Below, in pieces: positions 43,916 through 49,936 of a DNA stretch of 49,936 nucleotides (position 1 is the stretch's first letter; the number at the start of each line of letters is the position of its first letter). A program made the translations under genes and the position numbers. The notes beneath the pieces were generated by a model that was not told the DNA's origin, ran no database searches, and worked only from the letters and a program-made list of their open reading frames with translations. The DNA is from Acuticoccus mangrovi (GTDB lineage Bacteria; Pseudomonadota; Alphaproteobacteria; Rhizobiales; Amorphaceae). The DNA is taken from assembly GCF_016411865.1 (NCBI RefSeq), contig NZ_JAEKJA010000008.1, positions 1-49,936 of the forward strand. Reading direction: 5' to 3'.

Positions 43916-45478
43916 ATGTTCGACAGTCTTTCCGAACGCCTTTCCGGCATCTTCGACAAGCTGACGCGGCGCGGCGCCTTGTCGGAGGGTGACGTCGACC
44001 TCGCCTTGCGCGAGGTCCGCCGCGCGCTGCTCGAAGCCGACGTGGCGCTTCCCGTGGTCCGCCAGTTCGTCGACCGGGTCAGGGAGAAGGCCGTCGGCGT
44101 CGAGGTGGTGAAGTCCGTCACCCCCGGCCAGATGGTGGTGAAGATCGTCCACGACGAGCTCGTGGCGATGCTCGGCGAGACGGCCGAGCCGATCGACCTC
44201 AACGCCGCCCCGCCGCTCGCCATCATGATGGTGGGCCTGCAGGGCTCGGGCAAGACGACGACGTCGGCCAAGATCGGCCGCCGGCTGCAGGCGCGCGACA
44301 AGAAGCGCGTGCTGATGGCCTCGCTCGACACCCGCCGCCCGGCCGCGCAGGAGCAGCTGCGCGTGCTCGGCGAGGAGAACGACATCGAGACGCTGAAGAT
44401 CGTGGCCGGCCAGTCGCCGACCCAGATCGCCGAGCGCGCCATGACCGCCGCCCGTCTCGGCGGCTACGACGTGGTGATCCTCGATACCGCCGGCCGCCTC
44501 CACGTCGACGAGCCGCTGATGCACGAGATGGCGGAGATCAAGCGGGTGACGCGCCCGCACGAGATCCTCCTCGTGGTCGACGCGCTGACCGGCCAGGACG
44601 CCGTCAACGTGGCGAAGGCCTTCGACGAGCGGGTGGGCGTGACCGGCACGGTGCTGACCCGCGTCGACGGCGACGGGCGCGGCGGCGCGGCGCTCGCGAT
44701 GCGCGCCGTCACCGGCAAGCCGATCAAGCTGATCGGCGTCGGCGAGAAGGCCGACGCGCTGGAGGAATTCCACCCCGCCCGCGTCGCCGACCGTATCCTC
44801 GGCATGGGCGACATCGTCTCGCTGGTGGAGAAGGCCGCCGAGCACGTCGACGCCGAGAAGGCGCAGGCGATGGCCAAGAAGATGGCCAAGGGGGGCTTCG
44901 ACCTCAACGATCTCAAAGAGCAGCTCGGCCAGATGGAGAAGATGGGCGGGCTCGGCGGGCTGATGGGCATGATGCCCGGCGTCGGCAAGATGAAGAAGCA
45001 GATGGACGCGGCCGGCATCGACGACCGGATCATCAAGCGCCAGGTCGCCATCATCAACTCGATGACGAAGCAGGAGCGCAAGAAGCCCGACCTCCTCAAG
45101 GCGAGTCGCAAGAAGCGCGTCGCCGCCGGCTCCGGCACCAAGGTGGAGGAGGTGAACAAGCTCCTCAAGATGCACCGCCAGATGTCCGACATGATGAAGA
45201 TGATGGGCAAGCGGAAGGGCGGCCTGATGGGCGGCCTCGGCGCCATGATGGGCGGCGGCATGCCCAAGATGCCCGAAGGCGGCCTCGGCGACATGGATCC
45301 GGCCGAGCTCGAGAAGCTGGCCAAGCAGATGCCGCAAGGCGGCCTGCCGGGCGGTCTCGGCGGCATGCCCGGCGGGCTGCCCGGGCTCGGCGGTGCGGGC
45401 GGGCTTCCCGGCCTCGGCGGCATGCCGAACCTCGGCGGCGCCGGACGCGGCAAGCGCCAGAAGGGCAAGCGCAAGTGA
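43916..45478 (+). CDS. ffh: Signal recognition particle protein Ffh
   Basis: A 520-residue SRP54 homologue that binds signal sequences of nascent membrane proteins. The N domain is at about 1-100, then the G domain with P-loop GLQGSGKTT (107-115), DTAGR and TRVDGDGRGG, then the methionine-rich M domain and a Gly/Met/Pro-rich C-terminal tail ending GRGKRQKGKRK, usual in alphaproteobacteria. I chose ATG 43916 (MFDSLSERLSGIFDKL). The stop overlaps the GTG start of the first GNAT gene. It heads the ffh-GNAT-rpsP-rimM-trmD operon. Confidence 0.97.
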   Translation: MFDSLSERLSGIFDKLTRRGALSEGDVDLALREVRRALLEADVALPVVRQFVDRVREKAVGVEVVKSVTPGQMVVKIVHDELVAMLGETAEPIDLNAAPPLAIMMVGLQGSGKTTTSAKIGRRLQARDKKRVLMASLDTRRPAAQEQLRVLGEENDIETLKIVAGQSPTQIAERAMTAARLGGYDVVILDTAGRLHVDEPLMHEMAEIKRVTRPHEILLVVDALTGQDAVNVAKAFDERVGVTGTVLTRVDGDGRGGAALAMRAVTGKPIKLIGVGEKADALEEFHPARVADRILGMGDIVSLVEKAAEHVDAEKAQAMAKKMAKGGFDLNDLKEQLGQMEKMGGLGGLMGMMPGVGKMKKQMDAAGIDDRIIKRQVAIINSMTKQERKKPDLLKASRKKRVAAGSGTKVEEVNKLLKMHRQMSDMMKMMGKRKGGLMGGLGAMMGGGMPKMPEGGLGDMDPAELEKLAKQMPQGGLPGGLGGMPGGLPGLGGAGGLPGLGGMPNLGGAGRGKRQKGKRK

Positions 45479-46077
45479 GCGGCGCGGCCATCCCGCGCGA
45501 TCCGCGCGCCGTGGCGGCGGCGGAGGGCGGGTTCGTCATGCCCGAGCGCCTCTACTCCGCCCGCCTCGTGCTGGAGCGGCTGGGGCCGGAGCATTTCGAC
45601 CTCTTCGCCAGCCTGTGGGGCGATGCCGAGACGGCGCGCTTCATCGGCGGCCAGCGCGACCCGGCGGGAGCGTGGACCTTCCTCGCGATCTTCGCCGGCC
45701 AGTGGGCGCTCTACGGCTTCGGCCACTATGCGATCGCCGAGCGGAACGGGCGCTATCTCGGCTTTGCCGGCCTCTGGTTTCCGGTCGACTGGCCCGAGAT
45801 CGAGATCGGCTACGGCCTGTTGCCGGACGCGCGCGGCATCGGCTACGCCCGCGAGGCGGTGCAGACCGTGCGCGACGCCGCCTTCGTCGCCGGCGCGCCG
45901 GGCCTCGTCAGCTACATCGCGCCGCAGAACCTTCCCTCGCAGCGCGTCGCCCAATCGGTGGGCGCGGTGCACGAGGCGACCATCGCGCTGCGCGGCCTGC
46001 CGGCGATGGTGATGCGCCATGCGACGCCCGGCGCCGGATCGCGCGCGTCGAACCTTTCCGAGGGAGCGGTCGCATGA
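45475..46077 (+). CDS. GNAT acetyltransferase (RimJ/RimL-like), tandem copy 1
   Basis: A 200-residue acetyltransferase of the RimJ/RimL type. Motifs: RLVLERLGPEHFDLF, WALYGFGHYAI, DWPEIEIGYGLLPDARGIGYAREAVQTV (acetyl-CoA region). GTG 45475 overlaps the ffh stop. ATG 45538 (MPERLYSARL) is a family-like alternative start and may be the real one. It is the first of three adjacent paralogues chained by 4-base overlaps. The substrate is unknown. Confidence 0.86.
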   Translation: MSGAAIPRDPRAVAAAEGGFVMPERLYSARLVLERLGPEHFDLFASLWGDAETARFIGGQRDPAGAWTFLAIFAGQWALYGFGHYAIAERNGRYLGFAGLWFPVDWPEIEIGYGLLPDARGIGYAREAVQTVRDAAFVAGAPGLVSYIAPQNLPSQRVAQSVGAVHEATIALRGLPAMVMRHATPGAGSRASNLSEGAVA

Positions 46078-46619
46078 ACGCCGTTCCGCACCGCCCGGCG
46101 ATGCCCCCCGCCCTCGCCACCCAGCGCCTGGCGCTGGTGCCGTGGCGGGAGGACCATTGCGCCCGCCTCGCGGTCCTCGCGGCCGAGGAGGGGATGACGC
46201 GGCGTCAGCTCGCGAGCGGCCGGCCGGATCTCGGCTGCGCCTGGCGCCTCCTCGCCGCGATCGTCGGCCACTGGGCGCTGACGGGCTTCGGCCTCTACGC
46301 GGTGGAGCATCGCGGCGTCCTCGCCGGCTATGTCGGGCTGATCGAGCCCATCGGCTGGCCGGAGCCCGAGCTCTGCTATGCTGTGTGCGTCGACTGCCGG
46401 GGCAAGGGGTTCGTCGCCGAGAGCGTGCGTGCGGTGGTGACGGCGGCGGCCGGCGCGGGCTTCGCCCCGCTCGCGAGCTTCGTCGCCGTCGACAACGCCC
46501 CCTCGCGTCGCGTGCTGGAGCGCCTCGGTGCCGCCTATGAGGGCGACAGCGTGCTCGGCGGCGCCGTGCGGGCGGTCTACCGTCATCCCCATCCCGCCGA
46601 GGAGCGGATGACGGGATGA
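46074..46619 (+). CDS. GNAT acetyltransferase (RimJ/RimL-like), tandem copy 2
   Basis: A 181-residue paralogue. Motifs: ATQRLALVPWREDHCARL, HWALTGFGLYAVEHRGVLAGYVGLI, WPEPELCYAVCVDCRGKGFVAESVRAV. The P-loop-like RGKGFVAES is retained. It is cysteine-richer than its neighbours near the CoA site (CYAVCVDC). The ATG overlaps the stop of copy 1, and its stop overlaps the start of copy 3. Confidence 0.86.
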   Translation: MNAVPHRPAMPPALATQRLALVPWREDHCARLAVLAAEEGMTRRQLASGRPDLGCAWRLLAAIVGHWALTGFGLYAVEHRGVLAGYVGLIEPIGWPEPELCYAVCVDCRGKGFVAESVRAVVTAAAGAGFAPLASFVAVDNAPSRRVLERLGAAYEGDSVLGGAVRAVYRHPHPAEERMTG

Positions 46620-47197
46620 ACACGATTCTTGCGACGCCTGCCTCCTTGACGCTCCCCCCGTTCACGATGCCGAGCACCATCGCGACGCGGCGGCTGCGCC
46701 TCGTGCCCTGGCGCAGCGACCACTTCCCGCGCGTCGCCGTCTTCAATCGCGATCCGCGGGCGACGCGCTTCCTCGGCGGGGCGTCGACCGACGACGGCGC
46801 CGCCTGGCGCGCCTTCGCCGCCATCGCCGGCCATTGGACGCTGCGCGGCTATGGGCTCTATGCGGTGGAGGAGGAGAGCGGTCTCCTCGTCGGCGGTGTC
46901 GGCCTCTACCATCCGCAGGACTGGCCGGAGCCGGAGCTCGGCTACCTGCTCCTGCCGGACCGCCAGGGCCGCGGCTACGCCACCGAAGCCGCGCGCGCCG
47001 TGCGCGACGCCGCGATGGCCCGCGGCCTCGTCCGACTCGCAAGCTTCATCCATCCCGAAAATCGGGCCTCGATCCGCCTTGCCGAACGCCTCGGCGCTCG
47101 GGCGGAGGGGACCCGCGACCTCTATGGCACGACCTTCGTGCGGTATTGCCATGACATGGCCGGCGCGGCCCACGCGTCATCCTCAACCTTGCACTGA
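46616..47197 (+). CDS. GNAT acetyltransferase (RimJ/RimL-like), tandem copy 3
   Basis: A 193-residue paralogue with IATRRLRLVPWRSDHFPRVA, HWTLRGYGLYAVEEES, DWPEPELGYLLLPDRQGRGYATEAARAV (Q-x-x-G-x-A/G signature), and HPENRASIRLAERLGA. This is the most canonical of the three. It begins with ATG overlapping the copy 2 stop, and rpsP follows after 16 bases. Alternative ATG 46667 (MPSTIATRRL) is possible. Confidence 0.88.
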   Translation: MNTILATPASLTLPPFTMPSTIATRRLRLVPWRSDHFPRVAVFNRDPRATRFLGGASTDDGAAWRAFAAIAGHWTLRGYGLYAVEEESGLLVGGVGLYHPQDWPEPELGYLLLPDRQGRGYATEAARAVRDAAMARGLVRLASFIHPENRASIRLAERLGARAEGTRDLYGTTFVRYCHDMAGAAHASSSTLH

Positions 47198-47213
47198 ATC
47201 TCAGGAGAACTGA

Positions 47214-47591
47214 ATGTCGACCCGTATTCGTCTCGCCCGTGGCGGATCCAAGAAGCGCCCCTACTACCGGATCGTGGTGGCCGATGTCCGTGCGCCGCGC
47301 GACGGCCGCTTCATCGAGAAGGTGGGCAGCTACAACCCGATGCTCGCCAAGGACCATCCGGAGCGGGTGACGCTCGTCGAAGAGCGCATCCGTCACTGGC
47401 TCGGCCTCGGCGCCCAGCCGACCGACCGCGTGCTGCGCTTCCTCGACCAGGCCGGCATCGCCTCCCGTCCGGTCCGCAGCAACCCGAAGAAGGCCGAGCC
47501 GGGCAAGAAGGCTCAGGAGCGCGCCGAGGCTCGCCGTCAGGCCGAGGCCGACAAGGCCGAAGCGGCCGCCACCGCCGAAGCCGAGGCGTGA
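47214..47591 (+). CDS. rpsP: 30S ribosomal protein S16
   Basis: A 125-residue S16: [43 protein letters not shown] is diagnostic, followed by [20 protein letters not shown] and a basic/alanine-glutamate tail common in alphaproteobacteria. CAGGAGA stands ahead of the ATG. rimM follows after 49 bases that contain a strong hairpin. Confidence 0.98.
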   Translation: MSTRIRLARGGSKKRPYYRIVVADVRAPRDGRFIEKVGSYNPMLAKDHPERVTLVEERIRHWLGLGAQPTDRVLRFLDQAGIASRPVRSNPKKAEPGKKAQERAEARRQAEADKAEAAATAEAEA

Positions 47592-47597
47592 TCCGAC

Positions 47598-47620
47598 CGG
47601 CCGGGCGGTGCGCCCGGCCG
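47598..47620 (+). promoter_or_regulatory. Ten-base-pair GC hairpin between rpsP and rimM
   Basis: CGGCCGGGCG, loop GTG, CGCCCGGCCG form a perfect stem 7 bases after the rpsP stop. No T-run follows, so it may stabilise the rpsP message or partly attenuate read-through to rimM-trmD, whose products are needed in far smaller amount than S16. Confidence 0.55.
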
Positions 47621-47640
47621 TCCGAAGGATGGGCGAGGCC

Positions 47641-48273
47641 ATGAGTGACGAGCGTCGCGTCGTGATGGCGAGCATCGGCGCGCCCCACGGGGTGCGTGGC
47701 GCCGTGCGCCTCACCGTCTTCGCCGAAGATCCCCTGTCGCTGCGCCGCTACAACCCGTTCGAAGCACCGGACGGGCGCCGCCTGAAGCTCACCTCGGTGC
47801 GGCAGGTGGGCAAGAGCGTGGTCGCCGAGATCGAAGGGGTGGCCGACCGCGATGCCGCCGAGGCGCTGCGGGGCATCGACCTCGCCGTGCCGCGCCGACG
47901 TCTGCCGCGGCCCGACGAGGACGAGTTCTACCACATCGATCTCGTGGGGCTGGAGGCGCGGCTTGCCGACGGCACGGTGCTCGGCCGAGTGTTCGGCGTC
48001 GCCGATTTCGGCGCCGGCGACGTGCTCGACGTGAGGGGGCCGCACGGCGCGTTGGTGCCGTTCACCCGGGCGGTGGTGCCCGAGGTGAGGATCGGCGAGG
48101 GCTATCTGGTGGTCGACCCGCCGCCGGGCCTCCTCACCGACGAGAGCGACGAGCCGGGCGAGAACGACGAGCCAGGCGAGAACGAAGAGCCGGGCGAGGG
48201 GGACGATGCGGGCGGTGACGCGCCGGCGGACGCACGCGCCACCACGGCGCCCGGCGAGCCCGACCCGGCGTGA
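47641..48273 (+). CDS. rimM: Ribosome maturation factor RimM
   Basis: A 210-residue factor that binds S19 during 30S assembly. Typical blocks are [25 protein letters not shown] at the start and [25 protein letters not shown] in the PRC-barrel, then [11 protein letters not shown]. The last ~45 residues are an acidic, repeat-rich tail (DEPGEN repeats) not needed in the family. I chose ATG 47641 ([13 protein letters not shown]). ATG 47629 is possible. The stop overlaps the trmD GTG start. Confidence 0.95.
   Translation: MSDERRVVMASIGAPHGVRGAVRLTVFAEDPLSLRRYNPFEAPDGRRLKLTSVRQVGKSVVAEIEGVADRDAAEALRGIDLAVPRRRLPRPDEDEFYHIDLVGLEARLADGTVLGRVFGVADFGAGDVLDVRGPHGALVPFTRAVVPEVRIGEGYLVVDPPPGLLTDESDEPGENDEPGENEEPGEGDDAGGDAPADARATTAPGEPDPA
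48148..48198 (+). repeat. 18-base tandem repeat in the rimM tail
   Basis: Units GACGAGCCGGGCGAGAAC, GACGAGCCAGGCGAGAAC and a third partial GAAGAGCCGGGCGAG encode the DEPGEN repeats of the RimM C-terminus. This is about 2.8 copies in frame, a likely site of slippage-driven length variation. Confidence 0.8.
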
Positions 48274-48953
48274 CCTTTTCCGCCCGCGTCCTGACGCTCT
48301 ACCCTGACATGTTTCCCGGGCCGCTCGGCGCCGCCCTCGCCGGGCGGGCGCTGCGCGAGGGCCTGTGGCGGCTCGACGCGGTGAACATCCGCGACTTCGC
48401 CACCGACCGGCACCGCTCCGTGGACGACACGCCCGCCGGCGGCGGCCCCGGCATGGTGATGCGGGCCGACGTGATGGCCGCCGCCATCGATGCCGCGCCC
48501 ACCGTCGGCCCGCGCCTGTTGATGAGCCCGCGCGGCCGTCCCTTCTCGCAACGGATGGCCGAAGAGCTCGCCGCAGGGGAGGGGGCGACCTTGGTGTGCG
48601 GCCGGTTCGAGGGCGTCGACGAGCGCGTGATCGAGGCGCGCGGCCTCACCGAGGTCTCGATCGGCGACTACGTGCTGTCGGGCGGTGAGGTGGCGGCGCT
48701 CGTGATCCTCGACGCCGTCGTGCGCCTCCTGCCGGGGGTGATGGGCAACGCCCAATCGGCGAGTGAGGAGAGCTTCTCCGACGGCCTGCTGGAGCATCCC
48801 CAATATACCCGCCCGGCCATCTGGGAAGGGCGGGCGATCCCCGACGTCCTGACGAGCGGCGACCACGCGCGGGTGGCGCAGTGGCGCCGCGCCGCGCGCG
48901 AACGCCTCACCGCCGAGCGCAGGCCCGACCTGATACGCAAGCCGCGCAATTAA
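48270..48953 (+). CDS. trmD: tRNA (guanine-N1-)-methyltransferase TrmD
   Basis: A 227-residue SPOUT methyltransferase making m1G37 in tRNA. Family blocks: [74 protein letters not shown] and the [20 protein letters not shown] stretch. The trefoil-knot motif is intact. The GTG start at 48270 overlaps the rimM stop. rplS, usually next, is absent here and lies at 22739. Confidence 0.97.
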   Translation: MTFSARVLTLYPDMFPGPLGAALAGRALREGLWRLDAVNIRDFATDRHRSVDDTPAGGGPGMVMRADVMAAAIDAAPTVGPRLLMSPRGRPFSQRMAEELAAGEGATLVCGRFEGVDERVIEARGLTEVSIGDYVLSGGEVAALVILDAVVRLLPGVMGNAQSASEESFSDGLLEHPQYTRPAIWEGRAIPDVLTSGDHARVAQWRRAARERLTAERRPDLIRKPRN

Positions 48954-49063
48954 CAGGCAGCGACAGCTCCTGCTTGCGCTCCGGGCAGTCCATGCCAATA
49001 TCAGGAAGCGGGAGGGTGCCCGATGGGCCCTCTCGACGGTCGCTTGTTGCAAGGACTGCTAGA

Positions 49064-49498
49064 ATGACTCGAATGACCCCTCTCTCGAGCCCGCTGCTTC
49101 TGGGCTTTGAAGAGATCGAGCGCGTTCTGGAGCGCGTGTCGAAGAGCGGGAGCGATGGCTACCCGCCCTACAACATCGAACGGATCGTGACGGGAAACGA
49201 CGATCGCCTGCGGATCACGCTGGCGGTGGCCGGCTTCACGAAAGATCAGCTTTCGGTGACCGTGGAGGACAATCAGCTCGTCATCCGCGGTGCGCAATCT
49301 CCAGACGCGGATCGTGACCGACACTTCCTCCACAGGGGTATCGCGGCCCGGCAGTTCCAACGCGCCTTCGTGCTGGCGGAGGGGATCGAGATCCTCAGCG
49401 CCTCACTCGCCGACGGGCTGTTGTCCATCGACCTGGTGCGTCCCGAACCCGAGCGGACGGTTCGAACCATCGAGATCGGCGCCGAACCGGCACCGTAG
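49064..49498 (+). CDS. Small heat-shock protein, Hsp20 family
   Basis: A 144-residue alpha-crystallin-type chaperone. It starts MTRMTPLSSPLLLGFEEIERVLERV and has the core YNIERIVTGNDDRLRITLAVAGFTKDQLSVTVEDNQLVIRG, then FQRAFVLAEGIEILSASLADGLLSIDLVRP. The ATG at 49064 has AAGGA 8 bases upstream. The DUF1150 gene follows after 20 bases, a frequent pairing in alphaproteobacteria. It belongs to the IbpA-like class and binds unfolding proteins. Confidence 0.94.
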   Translation: MTRMTPLSSPLLLGFEEIERVLERVSKSGSDGYPPYNIERIVTGNDDRLRITLAVAGFTKDQLSVTVEDNQLVIRGAQSPDADRDRHFLHRGIAARQFQRAFVLAEGIEILSASLADGLLSIDLVRPEPERTVRTIEIGAEPAP

Positions 49499-49518
49499 TA
49501 AAGGAGTTGAGTCGGACT

Positions 49519-49791
49519 ATGACTGAGATCGAAAAGGCTTCGGCCGACACCAATCCGGCGATCACCACCGAAATGCTGGCGACGTTGGGCACGGGCCAGG
49601 TGGCCTATGTGCGGGCGTTCCGCTCCGAGGAAGTGACGGCTCTCTTTCCGAACGTTCCTCACCTGACGCCGGGCCAGCGTCTGTGGGCACTGCTGTCGGC
49701 CGATGGGACCCCCATCGTTCTGGCGGACACGCCCCAGGCCGTGCTCGCCAACGCCATGGAAAACAACCTCGTGACGGTCAGCCGCCACTAG
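49519..49791 (+). CDS. DUF1150 family protein
   Basis: A 90-residue protein with YVRAFRSEEVTALFPNVPHLTPGQRLWALLSADGTPIVLADTPQAVLANA, the DUF1150 core. The function is not known, but the partner Hsp20 suggests a heat or envelope stress context. The ribosome site AAGGAG stands 12 bases before the ATG. The stop codon TAG is the first three bases of repeat copy B. Confidence 0.88.
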   Translation: MTEIEKASADTNPAITTEMLATLGTGQVAYVRAFRSEEVTALFPNVPHLTPGQRLWALLSADGTPIVLADTPQAVLANAMENNLVTVSRH

Positions 49792-49904
49792 AGCACGTCC
49801 CGCTCAACCTCGATCGGGTTGAGGGGAAAAGCGTGCTCGCTCTCAAGATCTGGCGCGATTGCTCTTCGCTCAGGTTGATCCAACCTGAGCGGCAGGCGCG
49901 CTAG
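49788..49904 (+). repeat. Dispersed palindromic repeat, copy B, with terminator-like hairpin
   Basis: Begins CTAGAGCACGTCCCGCTC, matching the reverse complement of copy A at 29010-29091, and ends near CTAG at 49901-49904. Internal hairpins: CTCAACC/GGTTGAG (about 49802-49820) and an 11-base stem, CGCTCAGGTTG-ATC-CAACCTGAGCG (49867-49891). The latter may end the hsp20-DUF1150 transcript. The remaining bases to 49936 show no gene. Confidence 0.72.
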
Positions 49905-49936
49905 GCTCCGGCCCTAACCATTTCCTTACCGTTCTC

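Noticed and set aside
45190-45478. Glycine/methionine-rich end of ffh as an anomalous repeat
   Set aside because: Such tails are ordinary in alphaproteobacterial Ffh proteins.
49914-49936. CTAACCATTTCCTTACC at the window end as a CtrA box
   Set aside because: It departs from TTAA-N7-TTAA at several positions, and the downstream gene is outside the window.

Overview
The window is very GC-rich, densely packed bacterial chromosome. The gene set points to an alphaproteobacterium, most likely order Hyphomicrobiales (Rhizobiales): an ffh-rpsP-rimM-trmD operon, an Hsp20-DUF1150 pair, a DUF3775 protein, a YkuD-type L,D-transpeptidase joined to dapF, a TctABC transporter and a CUT1 sugar-type transporter. 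The species cannot be named from the sequence. I see no rRNA, tRNA, CRISPR array, prophage or insertion sequence. No gene-free stretch exceeds 300 bases.

Layout. (1) 94-8895: a Gfo/Idh/MocA oxidoreductase, then an expanded urease operon, ureD-ureA-[17-codon ORF]-ureB-[Tat-exported cyclase-family hydrolase]-ureC-[small membrane protein, 50-aa acidic protein, secreted esterase]-ureE-ureF-ureG. (2) 8900-20235: a signalling region. A PAS-adenylate cyclase starts 4 bases after ureG. Two divergent operons follow around 14898-15053. Each begins with a short two-TM sensor protein and continues with an MFS-like permease carrying its own N-terminal sensor domain. The left arm ends in a HAMP-SpoIIE (PP2C) phosphatase. 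The right arm ends in an orphan Tat-exported substrate-binding protein and a GNAT acetyltransferase. An RsbW-like ATPase and a STAS antagonist follow on the minus strand. This looks like a ligand-sensing, partner-switching system built around sensor-permease chimeras, and it is the most unusual part of the window. (3) 20343-27919: diheme cytochrome c, atypical adenylate-forming enzyme, rplS, nuclease-like membrane protein, response regulator with cyclic-nucleotide-binding protein, L,D-transpeptidase plus dapF, and a MerR regulator with a divergent CDF metal exporter. (4) 27956-37054: a LacI-regulated catabolic island with a CUT1 ABC transporter, an arylformamidase-like hydrolase, a GATase-like protein and two nucleoside hydrolases. 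Nucleosides are the inferred substrates. (5) 37067-42813: TctABC, a LysE exporter and a long-chain acyl-CoA ligase. (6) 42951-49936: two small proteins, then ffh, three tandem GNAT acetyltransferases, rpsP, rimM, trmD, hsp20 and a DUF1150 gene.

Two copies of a dispersed palindromic repeat (29010-29091 and 49788-49904) each supply the TAG stop codon of the adjacent gene. Short regulatory dyads stand at the MerR/CDF promoter, in the LacI island, before ureC and between rpsP and rimM.
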